DNA of 64,000 bases from Streptomyces sp. AC558_RSS880 (GTDB lineage Bacteria; Actinomycetota; Actinomycetes; Streptomycetales; Streptomycetaceae), in contig NZ_JAGMUJ010000050.1 of the NCBI RefSeq assembly GCF_019049255.1, forward strand, positions 1-64,000, given 5' to 3'. Shown here piece after piece: positions 1 to 8,035 of the stretch. Position 1 is the stretch's first letter. Every line of letters starts with the position of its first letter. Both the position numbers and the translations under genes were made by a program. A model generated the notes under the pieces. It saw only the letters and a list, made by a program, of their open reading frames with translations. It was not told the origin of the DNA and did not search any database.

Positions 1-176
1 AAGGCGAGGATGAAGTGCCGCCGGTCCCAGAGCTGACGGACGTACTCGCCGAGGGACGGCCGGGCGCCGCTGACCGTGAGGCCGTACTTGGCGGCGAGCC
101 GGTCCGCCGTCAGGCCCTCGTCGGGCGGCACGGTCGCGGTGACCGCGACCGTGCCGTCGTGCGTGGTCTCACTCAC
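1..176 (-). CDS. ABC-2 type polysaccharide export permease, N-terminal part
   Basis: Only the first 58 codons lie in the window; the gene continues past base 1. The start is taken as GTG at 176, giving MSETTHDGTVAVTATVPPDE, then a cytosolic stretch with LGEYVRQLWDRRHFILA. That pre-membrane stretch is typical of Wzm/TagG-type ABC-2 permeases, which export lipid-linked teichoic acid or polysaccharide together with an ATPase. It follows the glycosyltransferase by 99 bases in the same direction, so it is probably the export arm of the polymer operon. A GAGGA sequence lies about 14 bases upstream of the GTG. The family call rests on a short N-terminus plus context. Confidence 0.6.
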   Translation of the reverse strand, partial: MSETTHDGTVAVTATVPPDEGLTADRLAAKYGLTVSGARPSLGEYVRQLWDRRHFILA

Positions 177-275
177 TGGTGGAAAACTTTCGTCCTCGAG
201 ATGCGCGGCCCACGGGGGGCCTGGCATGAGCCGGGGAGCCTGGGTACGGCCCCGATGTTCCCGGATACGAGCTTG

Positions 276-1148
276 TCAGATGACGGGGGGCCGGCCCAGT
301 CGGGTCAGCCGCCACACCGTACGCCACTTCATGGGCCGGCGGGGTCCGCAGGGGGTGGCCCAGCCCTCCCGGAATCCACCGAACCACGCCTTCAGCGCGG
401 GACGCGAGGGCCGGCGCAGGAGGGTGAGGAGCATCCAGACGCCCAGGTAGACCGGGACCAGGAGCGCGGGGAGGTTGCGGCGGGCCAGCCAGACCCGGTT
501 GCGGGCGACCATGCGGTGGTAGACCGCGTGCCGCGAGGGGGCGGTGGTCGGGTGGTACAGCACCATGTCGGACCGGTAGTCGATCAGCCAGCCGGCGTCG
601 AGGGCCCGCCAGGCCAGGTCGGTCTCCTCATGGGCGTAGAAGAACTCGTCCGGCAGCCCGCCGACCTCGGCGAGGACCTTGGTGCGTACGGCGTTGGCGC
701 CGCCGAGGAAGGTGGTCACGCGGGAGGAGCGCATCGGGTCGGAGGCACGCAGCCGGGGCACGTGGCGGCGCTGGGTGACCCCGGTCTCCGGGTCGGCGAT
801 GCGGAAGCTGATGATGCCGAGCGCCGGGTCGGCCGCGAAGGCCTCGCGGCACAGCTCGGCGGTGTCGTGGCCGGCGAGCAGGCCGTCGTCGTCGAGGAAC
901 AGCAGGATGTCGACGTCGGTGCCGCCGGGGCCGAAGGCCTCGATGCCGACGTTGCGGCCGCCGGGTATGCCGAGGTTCTCCGGCAGTTCGACGGTGCGGA
1001 CGCCCTCGGGGACCTCGGGGACGGGCGAGCCGTTGCCGACGACCACGACCTGGACGGGGTCGCCGTCCTGCTTGGCGACCGAGTCCAGCAGGGCGCGCAG
1101 TTCGTCGGGGCGGTTGCCCATGGTGATGATCACCGCGCCGACCTTCAT
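276..1148 (-). CDS. Family 2 glycosyltransferase
   Basis: A 290-aa GT-A fold enzyme expected to transfer a sugar from a nucleotide donor to a polymer or lipid acceptor at the inner membrane face. The N-terminus VGAVIITMGNRPDEL is the nucleotide-binding strand. LLFLDDDG near residue 100 is the DXD-type metal site, and HEETDLAWRALDAGW resembles the GT2 acceptor/base region. A hydrophobic C-terminal segment (LLVPVYLGVWMLLTLL) could anchor it to the membrane. ATG at 1148 is chosen; a GTG at 1160 overlaps the stop of the preceding gene as GTGA and is a real alternative that would suggest translational coupling. The donor and acceptor cannot be read from sequence. Confidence 0.85.
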   Translation of the reverse strand: MKVGAVIITMGNRPDELRALLDSVAKQDGDPVQVVVVGNGSPVPEVPEGVRTVELPENLGIPGGRNVGIEAFGPGGTDVDILLFLDDDGLLAGHDTAELCREAFAADPALGIISFRIADPETGVTQRRHVPRLRASDPMRSSRVTTFLGGANAVRTKVLAEVGGLPDEFFYAHEETDLAWRALDAGWLIDYRSDMVLYHPTTAPSRHAVYHRMVARNRVWLARRNLPALLVPVYLGVWMLLTLLRRPSRPALKAWFGGFREGWATPCGPRRPMKWRTVWRLTRLGRPPVI

Positions 1149-1156
1149 GCCGGCGC

Positions 1157-1936
1157 TCACTTCAGCCTGCTGGAGGCGAGGACGGACACCAGGTGCAGCA
1201 GGGTCTGCAGCAGGGCGATGCCGGCGAGGACGGCGGTGCCCAGGCGGGTGAAGAACAGGTCGCCCTGGACCGCGTCCGCGATCGCGAGGACCAGGATCAG
1301 CAGGGACGCCTCGATGCCGAGGATGAGGCGGTGGAACTTGAACGCGGCGGCGGCCCGGCGGGCCAGCGCCATGCCGGAGGAGCGCATCTCGGAGGCGGCC
1401 TCCTTCACCGGCGGCAGCCCGTTCTGGTGGCGGGCGACGCCGACGAGGTCGGTCTCGGCCTTGATCAGGACCGCGCCGAGGGCGGCCAGGGTGCCGAGGA
1501 AGGCCCAGAGCCAGTCGATCCGGCCGGGACCCCACAGGTCGGCGGCGCGCAGACCGAGGCCGACCAGGACGGCCGCGTCGGTGAGGTAGGCGCCGACCCG
1601 GTCCAGGTAGACCCCGCCGAGCGAGTACTGCTTCCGCCAGCGGGCGATCTCCCCGTCGACGCAGTCCAGCAGCAGGTACAGCTGGACGGCGACCACGCCG
1701 AGGACGGCCCCCGTGATCCCCGGCACTAGCAGCGCCGGGGCCGCGAGGACGCCGAAGACGGTCATCAGGTACGTGAGCTGGTTGGGGGTGACCCTGGTGT
1801 TCACCAGGTAGCGGTCCACCCGCAGGGACACCTCGCGCATGTAGAGGCGCCCCATCCAGTGCTCACCGCTGCGCCGGTCCTTGACCCCCGGGGGGTGCAC
1901 GACCGGACGGAGTTCAGCTACTGATGGCCTTGACAT
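1157..1936 (-). CDS. CDP-alcohol phosphotransferase family membrane protein
   Basis: A 259-aa multi-spanning protein of the CDP-OH-P family, which moves an alcohol phosphate from a CDP-alcohol to a membrane acceptor. The signature is D91-x2-D94-G-x2-A98-R99-x8-G108-x3-D112. The position expected to hold the fourth Asp is Ala116, while Asp120 lies one helical turn further on. In this family the fourth Asp is thought to act as catalytic base, so the enzyme may be altered or may use Asp120. The start overlaps the end of the dehydrogenase gene by 23 bases, indicating one operon. It is a paralogue of the domain in the 606-aa protein at the head of the operon, which keeps all four Asp residues. Confidence 0.85.
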   Translation of the reverse strand: MSRPSVAELRPVVHPPGVKDRRSGEHWMGRLYMREVSLRVDRYLVNTRVTPNQLTYLMTVFGVLAAPALLVPGITGAVLGVVAVQLYLLLDCVDGEIARWRKQYSLGGVYLDRVGAYLTDAAVLVGLGLRAADLWGPGRIDWLWAFLGTLAALGAVLIKAETDLVGVARHQNGLPPVKEAASEMRSSGMALARRAAAAFKFHRLILGIEASLLILVLAIADAVQGDLFFTRLGTAVLAGIALLQTLLHLVSVLASSRLK

Positions 1937-2975
1937 AGTCGGCGTAGACGTCCTTGATCTGTTCGGTCTTCAGGTCGAGATGTTCGAGGATGGTGAAGCG
2001 TCCGGGGCGGGTCTCCGGGGCGAACTCGACGGCCCGGACGAATTCGTCCGTCGTGAATCCGATCTCCTCCGGCAGCACCGGAAGTCCGTGCCGGCGCAGC
2101 ACCTCGGCCATGTGGGCCGATTCCTCGTGGGCGCCGCGCAGGTACATCGCGAAGGCGGCGCCCAGTCCGCACTGCTCGCCGTGGGCGGCGGCCCGCTTGG
2201 GGTAGAGCAGGTCGAAGGCGTGGTTGATCTCGTGGCAGGCGCCGGAGGAGGGGCGGGAGTCGCCCGACACGGACATGGCGATGCCGGTGAGGACCAGCGC
2301 CTCGGCCAGCACCTGGAGGAAGCCGTCGTCGCCGACCCCGCCCGGGTGCCGCAGCACCGCCTCGCCGGCCTGCCGGGCCATGGCGGCGGCCAGGCCGTCG
2401 ATCTTCTCCCCGTTGACGCGGTGGGCCAGCTCCCAGTCGGCGACCGCGGAGATGTTGGAGATGGCGTCGCCGATGCCGGACCGCACGAAACGGACCGGGG
2501 CCTCGCGGATGACGTTGAGGTCGATGACGACCGCGATCGGGTTCGGTACGCCGTACGAGCCGCGGCCCGCGTCGTTGTCGAGGGTCGCGACCGGCGAGCA
2601 GAGGCCGTCGTGCGCGAGGTTGGTGGCGACGGCGACCAGGGGCAGGCCGACGCGTGCCGACGCGAACTTGGCACAGTCGATGATCTTGCCCCCGCCGAGG
2701 CCCACGACCGCGTCGTAGTGACCGGCCTTTATCTCGCCGGCCAGCCGGACCGCGTCGTCGATGGTGCCGCCGCCGACCTCGTACCAGTCGGCGCCGGGCA
2801 GCGAGGGCGCGAGCCGCTCGCGCAGCCGGGCGCCCGAACCGCCGCTGACGGCGATGGCGAGCCGGCCCGACTGCGAGATGCGCTCGTCGGCGAGGACGCA
2901 GGCCAGGTCGTCGAGGGCACCCGGGCGGATGTCCACGACGACCGGCGAGGGGATGAGCCGGGTCAGTACTGGCAC
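1914..2975 (-). CDS. Glycerol-1-phosphate dehydrogenase-like (AraM/EgsA, Fe-ADH superfamily)
   Basis: A 353-aa protein of the iron-alcohol-dehydrogenase/dehydroquinate-synthase superfamily. The NAD-binding motif GGGKIIDCAK is near residue 95. NLAHDGLCSPVA matches the HDG region typical of AraM/EgsA G1P dehydrogenases. GDSRPSSGACHEINHAFD near residue 247 supplies the metal-binding His residues. EgsA-type enzymes reduce dihydroxyacetone phosphate to sn-glycerol-1-phosphate. GTG at 2975 is used because it opens the conserved fold; it overlaps the nucleotidyltransferase stop by 13 bases. Sitting between a nucleotidyltransferase and two CDP-alcohol phosphotransferases, it probably supplies the polyol phosphate for activation. 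The exact substrate is inferred; other polyol phosphates are possible. Confidence 0.75.
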   Translation of the reverse strand: MPVLTRLIPSPVVVDIRPGALDDLACVLADERISQSGRLAIAVSGGSGARLRERLAPSLPGADWYEVGGGTIDDAVRLAGEIKAGHYDAVVGLGGGKIIDCAKFASARVGLPLVAVATNLAHDGLCSPVATLDNDAGRGSYGVPNPIAVVIDLNVIREAPVRFVRSGIGDAISNISAVADWELAHRVNGEKIDGLAAAMARQAGEAVLRHPGGVGDDGFLQVLAEALVLTGIAMSVSGDSRPSSGACHEINHAFDLLYPKRAAAHGEQCGLGAAFAMYLRGAHEESAHMAEVLRRHGLPVLPEEIGFTTDEFVRAVEFAPETRPGRFTILEHLDLKTEQIKDVYADYVKAISS

Positions 2976-3715
2976 GCGATCTCCCGTCCACGGGCGAGGT
3001 CGTCGTGGTTGTCGATCTCCACCCACTCGACGTCGCCGATCGGCGCCACGTCGATCCGGAAGCCGCGGTTCACCAGTTCCTGGTAGCCGTGCTCGTAGAA
3101 CTGCTGCGGGTCGGTCTCCCACACGGTCTTCAGGGCGTCGGCCAGTTCGGGGGCGGCGTCGCCCTCGATCAGGGTGACGCCGATGTACTCGCCGGTGGCC
3201 TCGGCGGGGTCCATCAGCTTGGTGATCCTCGTCATGCCCTTGGCGGGGTCGACGACGACCTTCATCTCCTCGTCGGCGAGCCGCTTGACCGTGTCGAGGG
3301 CGAGGATGATCCGCCTGCCCTCGCCACGGGCGGCGAGCAGGGTCTTCTCGACGGAGACCGGGTGCACGGTGTCGCCGTTGGCGAGGATCACGCCGTCCTT
3401 GAGGGCGTCACGGCCGCACCACAGGGAGTAGGCGTTGTTCCACTCCTCGGCCTTGTCGTTGTCGATGAGGGTGAGCTTGAGGCCGTACTTCGCCTCCAGG
3501 GCCGCCTTGCGCTCGTACACGGCCTCCTTGCGGTAGCCGACGATGACCGCGACCTCGGTCAAACCGATCTCGGCGAAGTTGCCGAGGGTGAGGTCCAGGA
3601 CCGTCGGTTCGCCCTCTATGCCCGCGGGCCCCACCGGCACCAGCGCCTTGGGAAGGCTGTCGGTGTAGGGGCGCAGACGCCGTCCGGCGCCGGCCGCCAG
3701 CACGAGGCCGATCAT
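2963..3715 (-). CDS. Sugar/polyol-phosphate nucleotidyltransferase (probable cytidylyltransferase)
   Basis: A 250-aa NTP-transferase. GAGRRLRPYTDSLPKAL at the N-terminus is the nucleotide-binding and activating loop with its conserved Lys, and ILANGDTVHP carries the metal-binding Asp. Size and layout resemble phosphocholine (LicC) and inositol-1-phosphate cytidylyltransferases more than glucose-1-phosphate thymidylyltransferases. The ATG overlaps the stop of the upstream CDP-alcohol phosphotransferase gene as ATGA, a sign of coupled translation. Since its neighbours consume CDP-alcohols and make a polyol phosphate, CTP-dependent activation of that polyol phosphate is the most economical role. 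CTP specificity cannot be seen directly. Confidence 0.75.
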   Translation of the reverse strand: MIGLVLAAGAGRRLRPYTDSLPKALVPVGPAGIEGEPTVLDLTLGNFAEIGLTEVAVIVGYRKEAVYERKAALEAKYGLKLTLIDNDKAEEWNNAYSLWCGRDALKDGVILANGDTVHPVSVEKTLLAARGEGRRIILALDTVKRLADEEMKVVVDPAKGMTRITKLMDPAEATGEYIGVTLIEGDAAPELADALKTVWETDPQQFYEHGYQELVNRGFRIDVAPIGDVEWVEIDNHDDLARGREIACQY

Positions 3716-5532
3716 GCGGTTTCTCCTTCATCGTGTACGGCGGGCGCCCCTGCGGACGCCCAGAAGCGGATGCTCTCGACGAGCACCACCAGGGCCACGG
3801 CCACGGCGAGGACCGTGAGTGCGACCGTGAACTGCAAGGCGGTGAGCAGTGCCGCCAGGGCGGCGACCACCAGGGTGCGGCCCTCGTGCCCCCCGATCGC
3901 CCGCACCAGCCAGCGCGGGGACGCGCCCGCGTTGCCGCGGATGCGGTAGACCGTGTCGTAGTGATGGTAGGCGACCGCGGCCACCAGCCCGTAGGCCGCC
4001 GGAAGGGCTCCGTTCACGTCCGCGTCGGCCGCCAGTGCCAGGACGGTGCCGTACTCGGCGGCGCGGAGGAACGGCGGGACCAGCCAGTCGAGGGCGCCCT
4101 TGAGGGGGCGGGCGACGGCGAGGGCGGAGGTCAGGACGTAGCCGCAGGCGGCGACGGTCGTCCAGGGACCGCCGAAGCCGGTGAGCACGGCCGTGGCGAC
4201 GACCGCGAGACCGCCGGTCAGGGCGACGGCGGGGGCGGTGAAGCCGGGCAGCCGCCGCGCGGCGTGCTTCAGCGGGCCGGTGAGGGCCTGGGCGAGCGGG
4301 CCGGAGTCGGCGAGGTCCGCCAGCGCCTGCGCGGCCCGGTCGGTGCGGCGGGCCTTGCGGGTCAGCGAGCGCAGGACACGGCCCGCCGTGGTGTACGTCG
4401 CGGCGAAGGCGCAGCCGACGAGCAGGGCGTAGAAGGTGATCCGGGGGGTCGTGACGGCCGTGAGGACGGCGATCATCGCCCAGCGTTCGCCGATGGGCAG
4501 GACGATCATGCGGCGCACCCAGACCGTCCAGCCGACGCTGTCGAGCTTGTCGGAGAGCGCGGCGGTGGGGCTGGTGTTGGCGGTGGCGTCGTGGTTGGCC
4601 TCGTTGAAGGAGAAGTCGACCACGTGCCGGCAGGTCTGCAGCACCATCGCGCCGAGCGCGAGGGCCCACACGTCGTCACCGCCGCGGGCCGCGCCGAGCG
4701 CGAGGCCGGCGTAGTACGCGTACTCCTTGGCCCGGTCGAAGGTGGCGTCGAGCCAGGCGCCGAGGGTGGAGTACTGCAGGGAGTAGCGGGCGAGCTGGCC
4801 GTCGGTGCAGTCCAGCACGAAGGAGGCGATGAGCAGCGCGCCGGCGGCGACGAAGCCGCCGCGGGTGCCGGTGGCGGCGCAGGCGGCGGCTATGAGCGCG
4901 GTGAGCAGGGAGGCGGTGGTGACCTGGTTGGGGGTCAGTCCGCGGCGGGCGCACCAGCGGGCGATGTAGCGCGAGTACGGGCTGATGAAGTAGGTGGTGA
5001 AGAAGCCGTCGCGGGCCTTGACGGCCGACTTCAGGCGTACGGCCTCGTCGTCGACGGCGGCGACGGCCTGCCGGGCCTCGTTGCGGGTCTGGGGGTCGCC
5101 GGGGACGGTGGCGACGAGGCTGCCGAGCTCGGGGCGGTGCACGTCGGCGCCGTCGGCGTCGAGGGCCGCGACGACGCGGTCGGCGAGGCTGTCGACCAGG
5201 GTGGTGCCGCCGGCCCGCTCCGCGGTGACCGCGGAGTCCTCGCGGGCCATCGCGCGGATCAGGGCCTGGCGGCCGGCCGGCTGCGCGGTGACGGCGCCGG
5301 GGATCGCGGAGAGCGGGAAGCGGGGGTCGGTAAGGCCGAGGCGCAGCGCGTGCACATGGCCCACGAAGCGGGCGTCGACCACGGCGACCCGCTGTCCGGC
5401 GGGCACCCCGGCGAGCAGGGTCCCGGCCTCCGCGGTGCCGGACGCGATCCGCACGTCGAATCCGAGGGAGCGCAGATCGCCCTCGAGTGACGAACCGGGG
5501 ACCGGTTGACCGGTCAGGATGGCGGTCGACAA
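3712..5532 (-). CDS. Large CDP-alcohol phosphotransferase with N-terminal domain and multi-TM C-terminus
   Basis: A 606-aa membrane protein that heads the polymer operon. Residues 1-185 form a soluble domain I do not recognise; it starts like a Rossmann or nucleotidyltransferase fold (AILTGQPVPGSSLEGDL) but lacks an intact catalytic loop. Residues about 195-310 are the CDP-OH-P domain with a complete signature, DCTDGQLAR followed by GAWLDATFD, near 240-266. The remainder is rich in hydrophobic helices, with an extra membrane block near 430-595. The TTG start at 5532 is supported by GGGAG about 12 bases upstream. It should transfer an alcohol phosphate from a CDP-alcohol to a lipid or growing polymer. 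Confidence 0.8.
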   Translation of the reverse strand: MSTAILTGQPVPGSSLEGDLRSLGFDVRIASGTAEAGTLLAGVPAGQRVAVVDARFVGHVHALRLGLTDPRFPLSAIPGAVTAQPAGRQALIRAMAREDSAVTAERAGGTTLVDSLADRVVAALDADGADVHRPELGSLVATVPGDPQTRNEARQAVAAVDDEAVRLKSAVKARDGFFTTYFISPYSRYIARWCARRGLTPNQVTTASLLTALIAAACAATGTRGGFVAAGALLIASFVLDCTDGQLARYSLQYSTLGAWLDATFDRAKEYAYYAGLALGAARGGDDVWALALGAMVLQTCRHVVDFSFNEANHDATANTSPTAALSDKLDSVGWTVWVRRMIVLPIGERWAMIAVLTAVTTPRITFYALLVGCAFAATYTTAGRVLRSLTRKARRTDRAAQALADLADSGPLAQALTGPLKHAARRLPGFTAPAVALTGGLAVVATAVLTGFGGPWTTVAACGYVLTSALAVARPLKGALDWLVPPFLRAAEYGTVLALAADADVNGALPAAYGLVAAVAYHHYDTVYRIRGNAGASPRWLVRAIGGHEGRTLVVAALAALLTALQFTVALTVLAVAVALVVLVESIRFWASAGAPAVHDEGETA

Positions 5533-5819
5533 CCGAATCTCACTCCCTGGGTGCCGACGCGTCGACGCCGGTCATGTACACGATTGAGGTGCCCGTGCGG
5601 ACCCCCGGGCGGCATGTCGGCAGAGGTTATCGGATGCCCGGAAGCCCGCGTTCACCGCCCGTTCGACGATTGGACCGGCATGGTTCGCCCGCGCGCCTCT
5701 GCCGCGATCATCATCGGTGATGCGGGGCTCGACCCACAAACCGCTCCACCAGAACGGAAATATGGCATGGATCGGGACATCGGGGACCGTCGCATCCGCT
5801 CGGCATAGGGTGGGCGACC
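5533..5819. other. Divergent intergenic region, polymer operon / galE-like gene
   Basis: This 287-base gap separates the minus-strand polymer operon from the plus-strand epimerase gene and must hold both promoters. It is less GC-rich than its surroundings near 5755-5800. I could not pick a convincing -35/-10 pair or a clear operator palindrome. No gene is supported here. Confidence 0.5.
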
Positions 5820-6791
5820 ATGACATGGCTGATCACCGGCGGGGCCGGTTACATCGGGGCACACGTGGCGCGGGCCATGACCGGTGCCGGGGAACGGGTC
5901 GTGGCGCTGGACGACCTCTCGGCCGGGGTACCGGCGCGGTTGCCCGCCGGCGTCCCGCTGGTCAGGGGCTCGTCGCTGGACGGCGCGCTGCTGAGGCGGG
6001 TGTGCGCGGAGCACGGGGTGACGGGCGTGGTGCACCTCGCCGCGCGCAAGCAGGCCGGTGAGTCCGTGGCGCAGCCGACCCGGTACTACCGGGAGAACGT
6101 GGGCGGCCTCGCGACGCTCCTGGACGCCGTCACCGACGCCGGGATCGAGCGCTTCGTCTTCTCCTCGTCCGCGGCCGTGTACGGCGACCCCGGTGTGGAC
6201 CTCATCACGGAGGACGCGCCCTGCGCCCCGGTGAACCCCTACGGCGAGACCAAGCTCGCCGGTGAGTGGCTGGTCCGGGCGGCGGGCCGGGCGCACGGCA
6301 TCGACACGGTGTGCCTGCGCTACTTCAACGTGGCGGGGGCGGCGGCGCCGGAGCTGGCCGACACCGGTGTCTTCAACATCGTGCCGATGGTCTTCGACCG
6401 GCTCACCCGTGACGAGGCCCCGCGCGTCTTCGGCGACGACTATCCGACGCCGGACGGCACGTGCGTCCGTGACTACATCCACGTGGCCGATCTGGCGGAG
6501 GCGCACCTGGCGGCGGCCCGCAAGCTGTCCGAGGGGAAGCTCACGGGAGACCTGACGGTGAACATCGGCCGCGGCGAGGGCGTCTCGGTGCGCGAGCTGA
6601 TCACGGTCATCGGCGAGGTCACCGGCGACACCCGGGCCCCGCTCGTCGAGGGCCGCCGCCCCGGCGACGCGCCCCGCGCGGTGGCGTCGGCCGCCCTCGC
6701 GGCCGAGCGGCTCGGCTGGACCGCCCGGCGCTCGGTGCCCGAGATGATCGAGTCGGCGTGGCGGGGGTGGCGGCTGCACCACGGCGGCTGA
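5820..6791 (+). CDS. galE: NAD-dependent epimerase, UDP-glucose 4-epimerase-like
   Basis: A 323-aa short-chain-fold epimerase interconverting UDP-hexoses through a 4-keto intermediate. The N-terminus MTWLITGGAGYIGAHVA is the NAD-binding GxxGxxG. SSSAAVYG supplies the catalytic Ser, and NPYGETKLAGEW supplies the Y-x3-K pair. RYFNVAGAA and RDYIHVADLAEAH are typical of GalE. It is divergent from the polymer operon, so it may provide a sugar nucleotide for the glycosyltransferase there; that link is inferred. There is only a weak purine run before the ATG. The substrate (glucose/galactose or N-acetyl forms) is not certain. Confidence 0.85.
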   Translation: MTWLITGGAGYIGAHVARAMTGAGERVVALDDLSAGVPARLPAGVPLVRGSSLDGALLRRVCAEHGVTGVVHLAARKQAGESVAQPTRYYRENVGGLATLLDAVTDAGIERFVFSSSAAVYGDPGVDLITEDAPCAPVNPYGETKLAGEWLVRAAGRAHGIDTVCLRYFNVAGAAAPELADTGVFNIVPMVFDRLTRDEAPRVFGDDYPTPDGTCVRDYIHVADLAEAHLAAARKLSEGKLTGDLTVNIGRGEGVSVRELITVIGEVTGDTRAPLVEGRRPGDAPRAVASAALAAERLGWTARRSVPEMIESAWRGWRLHHGG

Positions 6792-6937
6792 GCCGCGAGC
6801 GGCGTCGGCCACCACCTGACCTGCGGATCGTTTGCGCAGGTCAGGGCAGATGACAACGGTGTTCAGTGCCGCGTTGCGGATACCCCCTCCCCGTAGTTCA
6901 CTGTGATCCGGACGGGGACACGGGAAGGGGCCTTTCG

Positions 6938-7876
6938 ATGGGGGCTGGGCACGATCACGGGCATGCGCACGGCGCGCCCGCCGGCGGTACCGCGAGTGCG
7001 GCGTACCGCGGCAGGCTGCGGGTGGCGCTGGCGATCACGCTCGGTGTCATGGTGGTCCAGCTCGTCGGCGGCGTACTGGCCGACTCGCTCGCCCTGGTCG
7101 CGGACGCGGCCCACATGGCGACGGACGCCCTGGGCCTGGGCATGGCGCTGCTCGCGATCCACTTCGCGAGCCGCCCGCCGAGCGAGCGCCGCACCTTCGG
7201 GCTGGCCCGCGCGGAGATCCTGGCCGCGCTGGCCAACTGCCTGCTGCTGCTCGGCGTCGGCGGTTATGTGCTGTACGAGGCGATCGAGCGGTTCGTCACC
7301 CCGGCCGACACCAAGGGCGGCCTGACGGTGGTGTTCGGCGCGATCGGCCTGGTCGCCAACCTGGTGTCGCTCATGCTGCTGATGCGCGGGCAGAAGGAGA
7401 GCCTGAACGTGCGCGGCGCCTTCCTGGAGGTGGCGGCGGACGCGCTCGGCTCGGTCACGGTGATCGTGTCCGCGCTGGTGATCCTGGCCACCGGCTGGAC
7501 GGCCGCCGACCCGATCGCCTCCCTGGTGATCGCGGTGATGATCGTGCCGCGGACGTGGAAGCTGCTGCGCGAGACCCTGGACGTGCTGCTGGAGGCCGCG
7601 CCCAAGGGCGTCGACATGGGGCAGGTACGGGCGCACATCCTGGCCACGGACGGCGTGGAGGACGTGCACGACCTGCACGCCTGGACGATCACCTCGGGGA
7701 TGCCGGTGCTCTCCGCGCACGTGGTCGTCAGCTCCGACGTCCTGAACACCATCGGACACGAGAAGATGCTGCACGAGCTGCAGAACTGCCTGGGCGCCCA
7801 CTTCGACGTGGAGCACTGCACCTTCCAGCTGGAGCCCGGCGGGCACGCGGAGCACGAGGCGCGCCTCTGCCATTAG
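6938..7876 (+). CDS. Cation diffusion facilitator (CzcD/ZitB type)
   Basis: A 312-aa CDF metal/proton antiporter expected to export Zn2+ or related divalent ions. The His-rich N-terminus HDHGHAHG, six predicted transmembrane helices, and the metal-site motifs LVADAAHMATDALG (H-x3-D type) and FLEVAADALGSV (D-x3-D type) place it in the CzcD group. The C-terminal cytosolic domain includes GVEDVHDLHAWTI, a metallochaperone-like motif. The start at 6938 follows GGGAAGGGG at a suitable distance; a longer in-frame start at 6866 would add an unconserved tail. It appears monocistronic. Confidence 0.9.
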   Translation: MGAGHDHGHAHGAPAGGTASAAYRGRLRVALAITLGVMVVQLVGGVLADSLALVADAAHMATDALGLGMALLAIHFASRPPSERRTFGLARAEILAALANCLLLLGVGGYVLYEAIERFVTPADTKGGLTVVFGAIGLVANLVSLMLLMRGQKESLNVRGAFLEVAADALGSVTVIVSALVILATGWTAADPIASLVIAVMIVPRTWKLLRETLDVLLEAAPKGVDMGQVRAHILATDGVEDVHDLHAWTITSGMPVLSAHVVVSSDVLNTIGHEKMLHELQNCLGAHFDVEHCTFQLEPGGHAEHEARLCH

Positions 7877-8035
7877 GACCGGTCCGCACGCGCCACCGCG
7901 CGTCAATGCGCCGGAGAGCGCGGCCTTCCGCCCCCCGCGCGGGCGCCCTGGGGACATGCGGGCGCGTCGGGGAGTGCCGGGAGTGCCGGATTCGTGCGGC
8001 AGACTTGGGGCGCGAAGACCGAGTGAAGGATGGGT

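Noticed and set aside
15..1589. A 524-codon plus-strand reading frame over the glycosyltransferase and CDP-alcohol phosphotransferase genes
   Set aside because: It is antisense to two genes with clear conserved motifs and has the low-complexity Ala/Gly/Arg composition of a high-GC shadow frame. The same applies to the long frames opposite tex, the FadB/thiolase genes, the ABC-F genes and the LAL-like ATPase.
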